Below, piece by piece: positions 1 to 10,200 of a DNA stretch of 64,000 nt (position 1 is the first letter of the stretch; the number at the start of each line of letters is the position of its first letter). The position numbers and the translations under genes were made by a program. The notes beneath the pieces are model-generated. The model was not told where the DNA came from, searched no databases, and worked only from the letters and a program-made list of their open reading frames with translations. Source of the stretch: Companilactobacillus tucceti DSM 20183 (GTDB taxonomy: Bacteria; Bacillota; Bacilli; Lactobacillales; Lactobacillaceae); NCBI RefSeq assembly GCF_001434665.1, contig NZ_AZDG01000010.1, forward strand, positions 1 to 64,000, written 5' to 3'.

Positions 1-79
1 ATTATTTTCCCAGAAGTGCTCTTATTTATCTGTATCAAATTATATACTCAGTACCTATTTACAATGTAAATACGGCTCT

Positions 80-101
80 TTTACTTATCATCATAAGTAA
101 A
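80..101. repeat. short palindrome after the PTS operon
   Basis: Inverted repeat with 9-bp arms (TTTACTTAT and ATAAGTAAA) around a 4-base loop, just downstream of the IID stop codon. Position suggests a transcript end, but no U-run follows on the minus strand, so I do not call it an intrinsic terminator. The rest of 1-112 shows nothing else I can support. Confidence 0.3.
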
Positions 102-112
102 GTATGAAGGTT

Positions 113-925
113 CTACTTACTTAAAACGCCAAATCCACCAAGGATAATTCCACCTATCAATACACAAACAATTAAACGTGTAGAATTCATCTTTTTCTTA
201 CCTAGTAACCAGTAACAAAGAGCAACCAATAGTACTGGAATTAGTGATGGCATGATTTGATTTAATACAGATTGAGCTTTCAAAGTGACTTTACCACTTT
301 GGAAAACTAAGGGAACTTTGGCCGAAACAACTGTAGGTATCAAGGCTCCTACAACTGTAACACCAAGAAGGATGGCTGCGTCGGTGATACGATTTAACTT
401 ATCACCGGCGGCATAAATCAATTTTTCACCTTGGGAATATCCTAAAGGCAACAATGTAAATCTCAAAAATAGAACTGCAAAATTGACAAGTAACCAGATA
501 ATTGCTCCAATTGGATTACCCTTCAATCCCATGTAAGCACCGATTGAACCAAAAATAGTTGGTAAAATAACTCCGACAATTGTATCACCAACACCGGCAA
601 ATGGACCCATTAAACCAGTCTTTAAACCAGCAACTGTATCTTTAGCTTTAGTACCTTCTTTTTCTTCAATTGCCATATCCATTCCGACAATGAAGCCACC
701 GACATAAGCGTTAGTATTGAAGAACTGATTATGCATCTTCATCATTTCAATTAAATCTTTGTCATCAGGATACAACTTTTTTAAAGTTGGCAAAATTGTA
801 TAAAGATATCCAGTAGACATCATTCTTTCATAATTCCAACAGATTTGACTGGACCAAAGCCAACGCCAATTTGCTTTAAAAAGATCCTTTTTAGTGATCT
901 TAGTTTTCGTATTCGCCGAGTTCAT
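113..925 (-). CDS. alfG: PTS mannose-class IID component
   Basis: Membrane subunit of a mannose/fructose/sorbose-class phosphotransferase system; with IIC it forms the sugar channel. The protein is 270 residues from the chosen ATG and has the family start (KKDLFKANWRWLWSSQICWNYERM), the central PFAGVGDTIVGVILP region and C-terminal hydrophobic segments. The open frame extends 28 codons further upstream, but GGAGG lies 8 bases before the ATG at 925, so I chose that start. It overlaps the end of the IIC gene by 26 bases, indicating translational coupling. It is the last gene of a IIAB-IIC-IID operon. The symbol follows the L. casei fucosyl-GlcNAc PTS and rests on locus layout; substrate is inferred. 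Confidence 0.85.
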   Translation of the reverse strand: MNSANTKTKITKKDLFKANWRWLWSSQICWNYERMMSTGYLYTILPTLKKLYPDDKDLIEMMKMHNQFFNTNAYVGGFIVGMDMAIEEKEGTKAKDTVAGLKTGLMGPFAGVGDTIVGVILPTIFGSIGAYMGLKGNPIGAIIWLLVNFAVLFLRFTLLPLGYSQGEKLIYAAGDKLNRITDAAILLGVTVVGALIPTVVSAKVPLVFQSGKVTLKAQSVLNQIMPSLIPVLLVALCYWLLGKKKMNSTRLIVCVLIGGIILGGFGVLSK

Positions 926-1700
926 TTTCCACGCCTCCATCTTCTTGAGATTGTGATTTGTCATTATCGCCCTTATCGCTTTGCTTATAATACATAATTG
1001 CAAGTGCAAGACCTAATAAAGCTACACCTAACATTGGCATCTTTAAGTATGCTGCTGCGATAAATCCAACGATCAAATATGCAATAAATTTCTTTGTTGG
1101 TAAAAATCTCAATAAAATAGCAATACCGACAACTGGTAGAATTCCACCGGCAACGGTTAATCCATTAGAAAGCCATTGTGGTAACCATTCAACAATTTTT
1201 GAAACAACATTATTACCTACAATTAACATAACGAATACTGGAATGGCTCTTGATAATCCCCATGGAAACACTCCCAATACGATATTTCTAGCAACACCTT
1301 TTGTGTCACCTTCTGCAATATGTCTATCGACTCGATGTAAGAAGAATGTATTAACGAAACGTGCCAAAACATCCAACTGAACCATCAATAATCCCACTGG
1401 AACGGCCAAACCAATTGCAAAGTCAATGCCTTTACCTGTCATAACCGCATATGCCGTACCAATAATAGCTCCAGTCATAAAGTCTGGCATACTTGCACCA
1501 CCATAAGTACCAACACCTAAAACCATTAATTGTAATGTTGCACCGACGACCAAGCCGGTTTTAACATCACCCATTATAATTCCGGCAACAAAACCAATTA
1601 GTAATGGATAATTACATAAAATTCCAACAGTAATTTGATCGATAATCATCCAAAATGCTAAGGCTGTTAATAGTAATATTTGCCACCAAACTATTGTCAT
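900..1700 (-). CDS. alfF: PTS mannose-class IIC component
   Basis: Integral membrane permease subunit of a mannose-class PTS, 266 residues, with many hydrophobic segments and the conserved family region around GATLQLMVLGVGTYGGASMPD (about residues 54-74). The C-terminal tail is charged (DKGDNDKSQSQEDGG). The start ATG lies only 2 bases after the IIAB stop, with GGGG about 9 bases upstream, so the three PTS genes are co-transcribed and probably coupled. Together with IID it should import a sugar while IIAB supplies the phosphate. The family is certain; a fucosylated disaccharide as substrate is inferred from the divergent fucosidase gene. Confidence 0.88.
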   Translation of the reverse strand: MTIVWWQILLLTALAFWMIIDQITVGILCNYPLLIGFVAGIIMGDVKTGLVVGATLQLMVLGVGTYGGASMPDFMTGAIIGTAYAVMTGKGIDFAIGLAVPVGLLMVQLDVLARFVNTFFLHRVDRHIAEGDTKGVARNIVLGVFPWGLSRAIPVFVMLIVGNNVVSKIVEWLPQWLSNGLTVAGGILPVVGIAILLRFLPTKKFIAYLIVGFIAAAYLKMPMLGVALLGLALAIMYYKQSDKGDNDKSQSQEDGGVENELGEYEN

Positions 1701-1702
1701 GA

Positions 1703-2605
1703 TTATTTACGCCCCTTTTTCAACAAATTCATAAATTCCTGCTTATTATCGTTTGGAACCATTTGATGATATAATTCAATATTTTGACTTGATAAATAAT
1801 CAAATATCTTTTGATCTTCATCGGTCACGGCAACACTCTTAGCGATTTGACGTGCATTTTCAGACATGGACATGTTACCGACATTAATTGAGTCCAATTT
1901 AACGCCTTGTTCAACCAATCCTTGTAGCATGGATGGATCTCTAACTAAAATAAATACTCTTTGACCCTGATATTTTTTATCTTTTAGTCTTTTGGCTGCA
2001 CCTTGGCTAGTTAAAATACTTAAATGTACTCCTCTAGGAACTGCAGTCTTCAGTGTCATTTTTTGAACATCGCTCTTTACAATTTCGTTATCAATAACCA
2101 TGATTCTTGTTGCATTTAGCTTTCTCGTCCACATGGTCGCCACTTGACCGTGAATCAGTCGTGCATCAACTCTAACATTTACAATTGGATTCTTTGTTGA
2201 AGTCGTATCCACATCACTATCGTTCAATTCTTGAGCAACTTCTTTTTGAGGATCAATTTCTCCAAGAACTTTTCTATTCTCTTTAATTGCCTCTTCAATA
2301 GGAGTTCCAGTAGCAATTGTTAAAAGTAAACTTAAAGATAATCCAGCAAATACTCTGACTTCTTTATGTTTATCTTTAAACAACATTGCTGAATTTGCTG
2401 GAGTCCCATTTTTTATATCAGTAATTATATTAAATGAATCCGTAGAGTTGTTCTTATACAACTTTTCATATTTATTTACTACATCGTCAACTCCCATGGG
2501 ATCATGAAATGAGACTGTTGCAAAATCATTTAATTCACCTGTAATCATCTCACAACTCTTTAAAGTCTCTTTAGAATAATCACCATGACTCGATAATACA
2601 TACAT
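1703..2605 (-). CDS. alfE: PTS mannose-class IIAB fusion protein
   Basis: Cytoplasmic phosphocarrier that passes phosphate from HPr to the imported sugar. Residues 1 to about 125 form the IIA domain, with the phosphorylatable histidine in LSSHGD (His7). A polar linker (about 125-140, QELNDSDVDTTSTKNP) leads to the IIB domain, whose phospho-histidine sits in VDARLIHGQV (His152). It is the first gene of the operon and has a GAGAAGG ribosome site. Its promoter region carries a candidate cre and a palindromic operator. Domain assignment is firm. The IIAB-IIC-IID layout divergent from a fucosidase and GntR gene resembles L. casei alfEFG, on which the symbol is based. Confidence 0.85.
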   Translation of the reverse strand: MYVLSSHGDYSKETLKSCEMITGELNDFATVSFHDPMGVDDVVNKYEKLYKNNSTDSFNIITDIKNGTPANSAMLFKDKHKEVRVFAGLSLSLLLTIATGTPIEEAIKENRKVLGEIDPQKEVAQELNDSDVDTTSTKNPIVNVRVDARLIHGQVATMWTRKLNATRIMVIDNEIVKSDVQKMTLKTAVPRGVHLSILTSQGAAKRLKDKKYQGQRVFILVRDPSMLQGLVEQGVKLDSINVGNMSMSENARQIAKSVAVTDEDQKIFDYLSSQNIELYHQMVPNDNKQEFMNLLKKGRK

Positions 2606-2644
2606 ACCTTCTCACCACCGTCTTAATATTAACTTAATGTACTA

Positions 2645-2662
2645 ACTTATTTCGAGATAAGT
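2645..2662. promoter_or_regulatory. palindromic operator candidate
   Basis: Inverted repeat ACTTAT-N6-ATAAGT. It overlaps the proposed -10 hexamer of the PTS promoter by 3 bases and continues just downstream of it, a position suited to repression by the neighbouring GntR regulator. Binding is inferred. Confidence 0.4.
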
Positions 2663-2688
2663 CTAGCACATCAGGTAACCGATTACAA
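2660..2688 (-). promoter_or_regulatory. candidate promoter of the PTS operon
   Basis: On the minus strand TTGTAA and TAGACT are separated by 17 bases, a fair match to a sigma-A promoter. The -35 overlaps the cre-like site and the -10 touches the ACTTAT/ATAAGT palindrome. It lies 55 bases upstream of the IIAB start codon. Confidence 0.45.
2674..2687. promoter_or_regulatory. candidate catabolite-responsive element (cre)
   Basis: Read on the minus strand the site is TGTAATCGGTTACC, matching the CcpA consensus TGWAANCGNTNWCA at all positions but the last. It overlaps the -35 of the proposed PTS promoter, where CcpA binding would repress. CcpA control is inferred. Confidence 0.5.
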
Positions 2689-2766
2689 TATTTCTTAAGA
2701 TTCGTTTAAACGCTGATATATCGGTATTTACCATTTTCCTTACTACTTGAATTTATCCATCCTAAT

Positions 2767-2781
2767 GTGTTAACTTAACAC
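2767..2781. promoter_or_regulatory. perfect palindrome upstream of the fucosidase gene
   Basis: GTGTTAA-C-TTAACAC is a perfect 7-bp inverted repeat about 43 bases before the fucosidase start. A weak -35 (TTGAAT at 2747) would put a -10 inside it, so it may be an operator for the downstream GntR regulator. It differs in sequence from the palindrome at 2645-2662. Confidence 0.4.
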
Positions 2782-2824
2782 TAAGATTAATATTTGAGTT
2801 AGAGCTCAATCAAGGAGGATCAAG

Positions 2825-4060
2825 ATGAACGTTCCTTTAAAAAGAATAAAAGACTATGAAGATATGGGACTCGGTCTATTCATTCATTGGGGATTATATT
2901 CTCAATTAGGTCAAGGTGAATGGACAGAGTTTATTCATGGAATAAATAAAGAAAAGTATGAAAAATTAGCAGATACTTTTTCAGCAAAAGATTTTGATGT
3001 AGAAAATATAGTTAAACAAGCTAAATCTATGGGTGCTAAATATATTGTTTTAACTTCCAAACATCATGAAGGTTTCTTCTTATATGACAGTAAAGGTTTA
3101 AGTGATTTTGATTCTGTCCATAGTTTAGCTAAGAGAGATTTAATCAAGGAATTCGTTGACGCCTGCAACAAGTATGACATTAAACCCTTTCTATATATGG
3201 CCACTTATGATTGGCATAATCCTCTCTACGAAAGCGACTTTAACAAGTATTTGGAATACTTACGTAAGTCTGTAGAAATCCTATCTAAAAATTATGGTCC
3301 TATCGGCGGTTTTTGGTTTGATGGAAATTGGAATAAAAAAGATGCTGATTGGAAATTAGATGAGCTTTACGGAACTATCCGTAAATATCAACCAAACGCA
3401 ATGATCATCAATAATACTGGACTTAAAAATCGTGGTAAAATAATTAATCCAGAAATTGATGCTGTTACATATGAAAGAGGTACCCCTGATTCAATTAATC
3501 ATGGTGAAGAAAATCAAAAATATGTTGCAGGTGAAATTTCATTAACTCTCAATCAACATTGGGGATTTGCGGATTCAGATATTGATTTCAAATCACCAAA
3601 AGAAATTATCGAAAATATTTGTCATGCTAGAAATATTGGGGCAAATATCTTAGTTAATATCGGCTTAACTGGTACGGGATCCATTCCAACAATCTCTGAC
3701 CAATATATGAAACTTATTGGAATATGGATGAAATATAATAGTTCGGCCATCTATAAGACTCGTCCAACAAACATTGAATCAGGTTATAAAATGAATGATT
3801 TTGTACTTTCAGATGGTAAAAATCTTTATTTATTCATATTTGATTTAAAGATAGTTGGAAATAGCAATGTAGTTCTTGGAGGTGAAGGAGTCAATCCTCG
3901 TTCATTCACTGGAATTTCTAAAGAAGTTAAGAATATTTCTTGGTTAGATAATAAAGAAAAGTTAAGTTTCACTCAAAACAATGATATGCTAACTATTGAC
4001 GCAACAGGTTTTAAGTATGGAACTGACTTAATTGTCCGAGTGGCAAAAGTTGAATTCTAA
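2825..4060 (+). CDS. alfB: GH29 alpha-L-fucosidase, cytoplasmic
   Basis: Glycoside hydrolase family 29 enzyme of 411 residues that would release L-fucose from fucosylated oligosaccharides. Visible motifs are GLFIHWGLYS (about 17-26), SKHHEGF (78-84) and WFDGNW, whose Asp166 is the expected nucleophile. A small beta-rich tail (about 320-411) follows the barrel. There is no signal peptide, so it acts inside the cell, presumably on a PTS-imported disaccharide. GGAGG precedes the ATG. The GntR gene follows 15 bases later. Fucosidase family is clear; the preferred linkage cannot be read. The L. casei homologue in the same layout, AlfB, cleaves fucosyl-alpha-1,3-GlcNAc. Confidence 0.88.
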   Translation: MNVPLKRIKDYEDMGLGLFIHWGLYSQLGQGEWTEFIHGINKEKYEKLADTFSAKDFDVENIVKQAKSMGAKYIVLTSKHHEGFFLYDSKGLSDFDSVHSLAKRDLIKEFVDACNKYDIKPFLYMATYDWHNPLYESDFNKYLEYLRKSVEILSKNYGPIGGFWFDGNWNKKDADWKLDELYGTIRKYQPNAMIINNTGLKNRGKIINPEIDAVTYERGTPDSINHGEENQKYVAGEISLTLNQHWGFADSDIDFKSPKEIIENICHARNIGANILVNIGLTGTGSIPTISDQYMKLIGIWMKYNSSAIYKTRPTNIESGYKMNDFVLSDGKNLYLFIFDLKIVGNSNVVLGGEGVNPRSFTGISKEVKNISWLDNKEKLSFTQNNDMLTIDATGFKYGTDLIVRVAKVEF

Positions 4061-4075
4061 CCAGGAGGAGTTTAA

Positions 4076-4801
4076 TTGCTCACACCCAAATATCAAGAAA
4101 TTATTGAAATATTAACTGACGAACTAAATCATGGTTCATTTAATCAAGGCGACAAATTTTACAGTGAGTCCGATATCTGCAAACGCTTTGGTGTCAGTTC
4201 TACCACTGCCGTAAAAGTTCTAAATGAACTCCAACAAGAAAATAAGGTTACTCGTATTAAAGGAAAAGGAACCTTTGTAGCAAAGGAAAATCACCGTAGT
4301 GTTGTATTGTTGACAGACTTAAACATGTCTAACGGCAATACTGAAGGTGTAAAGGTACTTTCTGCCCAAGAGAATAATCAACAAAAAATTCAAGAGATCC
4401 TAAAGATCGATTCTAAAACAAAATATTTTGAAATTAAGCGTTTACGATACATTGGTGATGAAGTAGTCCAGTACACTGTTAACTACATCAATTCCAAATA
4501 TATTTCAAAAGAAACATTAATAAACTTGCATAATTTTGATTCTGTTTATCAAAGAATCCGCGAAGATTCTGGGATCGACCCTTACAAACTACCATATTCG
4601 CAAAAAACCACTGTGGAATTGCTTAACGATAAAAATATTCTCAATTATTTTAATCATAAAAAGTATCCACTATTTATCTACCAAAAGAGAAGAACATATC
4701 TACCTAATGTTAATGGTTCTATCCTTGAATATGCTTTTACATATAAAGATCCCGCCTACTGGGGTTACCAAACCGATTCCGTTTTTGGAAGCAATATATA
4801 A
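4076..4801 (+). CDS. alfR: GntR/HutC-family transcriptional regulator
   Basis: DNA-binding regulator of 241 residues. An N-terminal winged helix (about 1-70, with SDICKRFGVSSTTAVKVLNE and the wing RIKGKGTFV) is followed by a UTRA ligand-binding domain (about 80-238). The start is TTG, with AGGAGG 7-8 bases upstream, and it lies 15 bases after the fucosidase gene, so the two are co-transcribed. By position and by analogy to L. casei AlfR it should repress the fucosidase genes and the divergent PTS genes until a sugar ligand appears. The two palindromes in the divergent promoter region are the likely operators. Family firm, target inferred. Confidence 0.82.
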   Translation: MLTPKYQEIIEILTDELNHGSFNQGDKFYSESDICKRFGVSSTTAVKVLNELQQENKVTRIKGKGTFVAKENHRSVVLLTDLNMSNGNTEGVKVLSAQENNQQKIQEILKIDSKTKYFEIKRLRYIGDEVVQYTVNYINSKYISKETLINLHNFDSVYQRIREDSGIDPYKLPYSQKTTVELLNDKNILNYFNHKKYPLFIYQKRRTYLPNVNGSILEYAFTYKDPAYWGYQTDSVFGSNI

Positions 4802-4833
4802 GGATGAATAAAACAAGACAATTTTTGCCAAAT

Positions 4834-4867
4834 AAAAAGTCAGAGTCCAATTGGATTCTGACTTTTT
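4834..4867. terminator. bidirectional intrinsic terminator
   Basis: 15-bp stem (AAAAAGTCAGAGTCC with GGATTCTGACTTTTT, one G-T pair) around a 4-base loop, with A- and T-runs on the flanks. It lies between the convergent GntR and recD2 genes and overlaps the recD2 stop codon by 2 bases, so it serves both. Confidence 0.85.
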
Positions 4868-7253
4868 ATTTATTTTCTTGAAAATCAAATGGTGTGACAT
4901 TCTCCATACCTATCATGGGATCAATTGCATTATTCATTACCATATCTAAAGTCAAAAGATAAGATTTCGGTTCCGATTTTAACTCTTCATCTTCATCTTC
5001 AATAATCTTAGGATCATCTATTTTTATCTTAAATGCAGCAAATAATCGATTTTTCAGATTAGTCTTTCTTTCAGCTGATTCGTCTGAAATAGAGCGCTCA
5101 AAAGCTGTTCTATTACCTACCATGATAAGTAGACGCTTAGACCTTGTAATCGCCGTATAGAGTAAATTACGGCGTAACATACGTGATTCTTCATTAACTA
5201 AAGGAAGTATCACCATCTCAAACTCAGATCCTTGTGCTTTATGAATCGATGTGCAGTAGGCCAAAGCAATATTAGTCCAATCCTTTCGATCAAGTGTTAC
5301 TTCATTTCCATCAAAATCTATTACCAATTGATCTACATGATCGGTATTCTCTTTTGCTAAAATTATTCCAATTATTTTACCAATTTCACCGTTAAATACA
5401 TTGTCCTCAGGAGTATTCACCAAATAAACTACTTTATCATTAATACGATAATGAACATTTCCCATCAAAACTTCTTTACGTTTTGGTTCCATAGGATTAA
5501 CAACATCTTGAATTATGGAGTTTAAATTATCGATCCCGGCTACTCCACGATACATCGGTGCCAAAACTTGAACATCAGCAATATCAAATCCTCTATCACT
5601 CGATTTACTTACTATTTGTGACAAAACTTCGGGTACATTTTGACTGCTGCATTCGATAAAGCTTCTATCTGAACGGTTATGAAAGACCTCATCAGTCACT
5701 AAACCTTCGTTAATATCATGTGCCAATTGAATAATAGTAGAATCTTCATCTTGGCGATGAATATCTTTTAAAATTACTGTAGAAAATATTTCGCTGTTGA
5801 TCAAATCAGAGAATATTTGACCGGGTCCAACTGATGGTAATTGATCTTTATCTCCAACTAATACTACTTGTGTTCCAGGCTGCACTGCATCGATCAAAGT
5901 TTTAAATAGTTTAGTATCAACCATAGACATCTCATCAATAATCAACAATTTGCAATTCAAAGTTGGTTCAGCAAATTCATCATCTTCTGTACCCGTCAAT
6001 CCTAACAATCGATGGATCGTCATTGCAGGCAATCCTGTTGATTCACCCATGTGCTTAGCGGCCCTTCCAGTAGGTGCTGCTAAAGCAATAGCATAATCTT
6101 CTGAACTAGGATCTAAAGTTGCATCATTTAGTTTTGCATAGGCAGCAACAATTCCGTTAATAATAGTGGTTTTCCCAGTTCCAGGTCCACCGGTCAATAG
6201 AAAGACTGAATGTGTGAGTGATTCTTTAATAGCTTTTTCTTGCGAAGGATCATACTTTACTTTAAATGATTTTTCAATTTTATGTAATTCTTTTGAAAAC
6301 TCTATATCAGTCCAGTCGAAACCTTTATAAGTGTCTGTGATCATCTTCATTGATTGGGCAATCGACCATTCAGCATCAAACAATGATTTGTCATAAACTT
6401 TACCTTCTTCAGAAACTAATACCCCATCATTTACAAGTGATTTGAGACCATCTTCAATTTTTACTTTCAATTCGTCTAATTGATTATTTGAACGTAAAAT
6501 TGCTAAAGCACGTTTAAATAAATCATCTTGTTCAATCAATGTATCTCCAGTTGAATTATTTAGAACTGCTACCAGTTGAACAAGTGCTCCTTTTATTCGT
6601 CTAGGATCATCTAGTGGAATATTAAGATTTCTAGCAAGTTCATCTGCACGTTTAAACCCGACACCCTTAATATCAGTTACCAATCTGTATGGATCTTCAG
6701 TTATTTTTTCTAAGGTATTCACACCATACTTTTGAAAGATTCTAGTACTCAAAGTATTCCCAAAGCCGAAATTACTAAGCTGATACAAAACTTGTTCTGT
6801 TTGATGATTTTTAGATAATTGCTCAACTATTAAATTAGTTTTCTCTTCACCTAAGTTGAGAAAGTCAAGTGCATTGGGATCTTGCAAAATTTTATCTATA
6901 GCATTTTCACCCAATGTATCAACTATTTTTTCAGCTTTTTTCTTACCTATCCCAGGAAACTCATCACTAGAAAAGAAACTGATCAACTCTTTTTTCCCAC
7001 TAGGACGACTATGCTGATACGTGTCGGCCTTAAATTGTTTTCCATATTTAGGGTGATCTACCATATGACCTTCAAATTTATATTCTTCTTCTTCAGAAAT
7101 ATTGCCAAAACTACCTGTTACGACAATGTCTTTGCCATCCCATTTAGTATTTGTTTTTTTGATTTTAATTGTAAAAATCTTAAAAAGATTCTCTGGATTT
7201 TCAAAAAAAATAGCTTTGACAGTTCCAACAAAATATTCTTTATCGTCTGCCAT
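4866..7253 (-). CDS. recD2: RecD2-type ATP-dependent DNA helicase
   Basis: 5'-3' superfamily 1B helicase of 795 residues, the RecD2 form found in bacteria without RecBC. The N-terminal region (about 1-330) has helix-hairpin-helix repeats (EFPGIGKKKAEKIVDTLG and DIKGVGFKRADELA). The motor follows: Walker A GGPGTGKTT (about 353-361), Walker B LLIIDEMSMVD, and late motifs CTSIHKAQGSEFE and LYTAITRSKRLL. Length is normal. Role is DNA repair and handling of stalled forks. AGGAG precedes the ATG, which overlaps the stop of the upstream TPR gene by 14 bases, implying coupling. Confidence 0.93.
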   Translation of the reverse strand: MADDKEYFVGTVKAIFFENPENLFKIFTIKIKKTNTKWDGKDIVVTGSFGNISEEEEYKFEGHMVDHPKYGKQFKADTYQHSRPSGKKELISFFSSDEFPGIGKKKAEKIVDTLGENAIDKILQDPNALDFLNLGEEKTNLIVEQLSKNHQTEQVLYQLSNFGFGNTLSTRIFQKYGVNTLEKITEDPYRLVTDIKGVGFKRADELARNLNIPLDDPRRIKGALVQLVAVLNNSTGDTLIEQDDLFKRALAILRSNNQLDELKVKIEDGLKSLVNDGVLVSEEGKVYDKSLFDAEWSIAQSMKMITDTYKGFDWTDIEFSKELHKIEKSFKVKYDPSQEKAIKESLTHSVFLLTGGPGTGKTTIINGIVAAYAKLNDATLDPSSEDYAIALAAPTGRAAKHMGESTGLPAMTIHRLLGLTGTEDDEFAEPTLNCKLLIIDEMSMVDTKLFKTLIDAVQPGTQVVLVGDKDQLPSVGPGQIFSDLINSEIFSTVILKDIHRQDEDSTIIQLAHDINEGLVTDEVFHNRSDRSFIECSSQNVPEVLSQIVSKSSDRGFDIADVQVLAPMYRGVAGIDNLNSIIQDVVNPMEPKRKEVLMGNVHYRINDKVVYLVNTPEDNVFNGEIGKIIGIILAKENTDHVDQLVIDFDGNEVTLDRKDWTNIALAYCTSIHKAQGSEFEMVILPLVNEESRMLRRNLLYTAITRSKRLLIMVGNRTAFERSISDESAERKTNLKNRLFAAFKIKIDDPKIIEDEDEELKSEPKSYLLTLDMVMNNAIDPMIGMENVTPFDFQENK

Positions 7254-7908
7254 TGCTATCTCCTGTTTTAGTTAAATAATTTTGTAAATTTGATAACTTC
7301 TTTTCGTTTTCTACAAAATACTTGGGATCGATTTCTTTTGATTTATTTAAATATGATTGATAATCATCCTTTAAATTCATAGCACATAGAGCCATATTAA
7401 AGTAGTATTTAGCCTTTTGCTCCATCACGATAGCTTTTTGATAATACTCTTTTGATTCTGCAAAGTTTCCATTAGCTAATAATAAATCAGCCATCAATTC
7501 GATAGCAGCTTGATCTTTAGGATTTTTCTCTATTGCTGTTAAAGCATAGACGATTGCCAATTGGCGCTTACCTTGCTCATCCAAAGTCTTAGCTTCCATA
7601 AAATAAGCCTCAAAACCATAATCAGCTTGTATCAAACCAGAAAAGATCTCATTAGCTTTATCGTACTTATTTGCCAAAAAATAGACATTCCCTAAGTTAT
7701 ATTTAATATCCTTGTTATCACTAAATAGGGCCAAAGATCTCGTAAGAAGTTCTTCAGCCTGTTCTAAATCACCAACTTCAACTAAATAAGCTGATAATTG
7801 TAATATTTTATCTAATTGTTGATTATCTTTATTTAATTCACTAACTAGTTGTTTAATGGCAGCTTCTTTATCGCCATTTTTAAATAACTTTTCTGCTTTT
7901 TTATCCAT
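7240..7908 (-). CDS. tetratricopeptide-repeat protein
   Basis: Cytoplasmic protein of 222 residues built of tandem TPR helices; typical units are QLDKILQLSAYLVEVGDLEQAEELLTR start regions, DIKYNLGNVYFLANKYDKA and AAIELMADLLLANGNFAESK. There is no signal peptide or membrane segment. TPR proteins act as scaffolds; no specific partner can be read here. It lies between a histidine-phosphatase gene (8 bases upstream) and recD2 (14-base overlap), forming one operon. The same neighbourhood is common in lactobacilli, which hints at but does not prove a link with RecD2. Confidence 0.8.
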   Translation of the reverse strand: MDKKAEKLFKNGDKEAAIKQLVSELNKDNQQLDKILQLSAYLVEVGDLEQAEELLTRSLALFSDNKDIKYNLGNVYFLANKYDKANEIFSGLIQADYGFEAYFMEAKTLDEQGKRQLAIVYALTAIEKNPKDQAAIELMADLLLANGNFAESKEYYQKAIVMEQKAKYYFNMALCAMNLKDDYQSYLNKSKEIDPKYFVENEKKLSNLQNYLTKTGDSNGRR

Positions 7909-7916
7909 TTAATACC

Positions 7917-8567
7917 TCAGATAGTATCAGTACTTTCCAACTTTTTATGTAAGTATCCAGTTTCATTCCATTTTATAAGTTTGAATTCATTATTACTATA
8001 TTGTAAATGTGTCAGACTTGTATTTGATAATCCACCATCTTTTCTAATGTCGGCAACTTTAGTACCTAACAAGGATTGAATCAATGTTACTAAGGCTGCA
8101 CCATGACTAACTATCAAAATTGACGAATTATCATCATTCTCAGAAACAATTTTTTTAACAGCATTAGTTGTTCTTTCAGCAACTTCCTCAAACGATTCAC
8201 CCTTAATTTGGTCAGCATCATATTTACTAGGCTCAAATCTAAATGCATGGATAACTTCAGGGATTTCCTTCTCTAATTTAACAAATTTTTGACCCTCCAT
8301 GATTCCAAGATCAAATTCTCGCAAATCATCTACGACTGTCAAATTAACAGATTGCTTTAAATCAGCTATCAAAGTTTCCGCAGTAGTTTTAGCACGTGGT
8401 AAAGGACTAGTATAAGCATTAGCTAAATTTATTCCGTCTAATCTTTTAGAAAGTAGTTTAATATCTTTTATACTCTCAGGAAGTAGTGGAGAATCACCAT
8501 GTCCTCCTTGATATTTTCCCTCTAAGTTCCATTTGGTTTTTCCATGTCTGACAAAATACAATTCCAT
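7917..8567 (-). CDS. histidine phosphatase superfamily protein
   Basis: Phosphoglycerate-mutase-like phosphatase of about 216 residues. The catalytic RHG is near the N terminus (ELYFVRHGKTKWN), the second catalytic histidine is in ILIVSHGAAL, and TSPLPRAKTTAETL is the usual substrate-pocket arginine region. Such proteins act as broad phosphatases or cofactor-dependent mutases; the size and motif context favour phosphatase. The frame could start at a GTG at 8579, but that codon lies within the AAGGTGA ribosome site serving the ATG at 8567. Substrate unknown. Confidence 0.82.
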   Translation of the reverse strand: MELYFVRHGKTKWNLEGKYQGGHGDSPLLPESIKDIKLLSKRLDGINLANAYTSPLPRAKTTAETLIADLKQSVNLTVVDDLREFDLGIMEGQKFVKLEKEIPEVIHAFRFEPSKYDADQIKGESFEEVAERTTNAVKKIVSENDDNSSILIVSHGAALVTLIQSLLGTKVADIRKDGGLSNTSLTHLQYSNNEFKLIKWNETGYLHKKLESTDTI

Positions 8568-8643
8568 AATTTTATTCACCTTACAAAGTTAATTACTTAC
8601 TATTATGATGATTTATAGTATCATTTTCAAGTTTCAGATAAAT

Positions 8644-8674
8644 ACAAAAAAAGACCAAGCAAATACTTGATCTT
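8644..8674 (-). terminator. intrinsic terminator of mnmA
   Basis: On the minus strand a 9-bp stem (AAGATCAAG with CTTGGTCTT, one G-U pair) and a 6-base loop are followed by seven Us. It sits 15 bases after the mnmA stop codon. Confidence 0.85.
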
Positions 8675-8688
8675 CTTCAATATTTAAA

Positions 8689-10153
<1,465 letters not shown>

Positions 10154-10200
10154 AGTAAAAACCCCCTAAGCTTAGTTAAATTAAGTTTGAAGAATCCTAA

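Noticed and set aside
80-101. Intrinsic terminator of the PTS operon
   Set aside because: Good palindrome, but no U-run follows on the minus strand.
6882-7271. Plus-strand open frame of 129 codons inside recD2
   Set aside because: Low-complexity Phe-rich translation antisense to a conserved gene with no ribosome site; a shadow.
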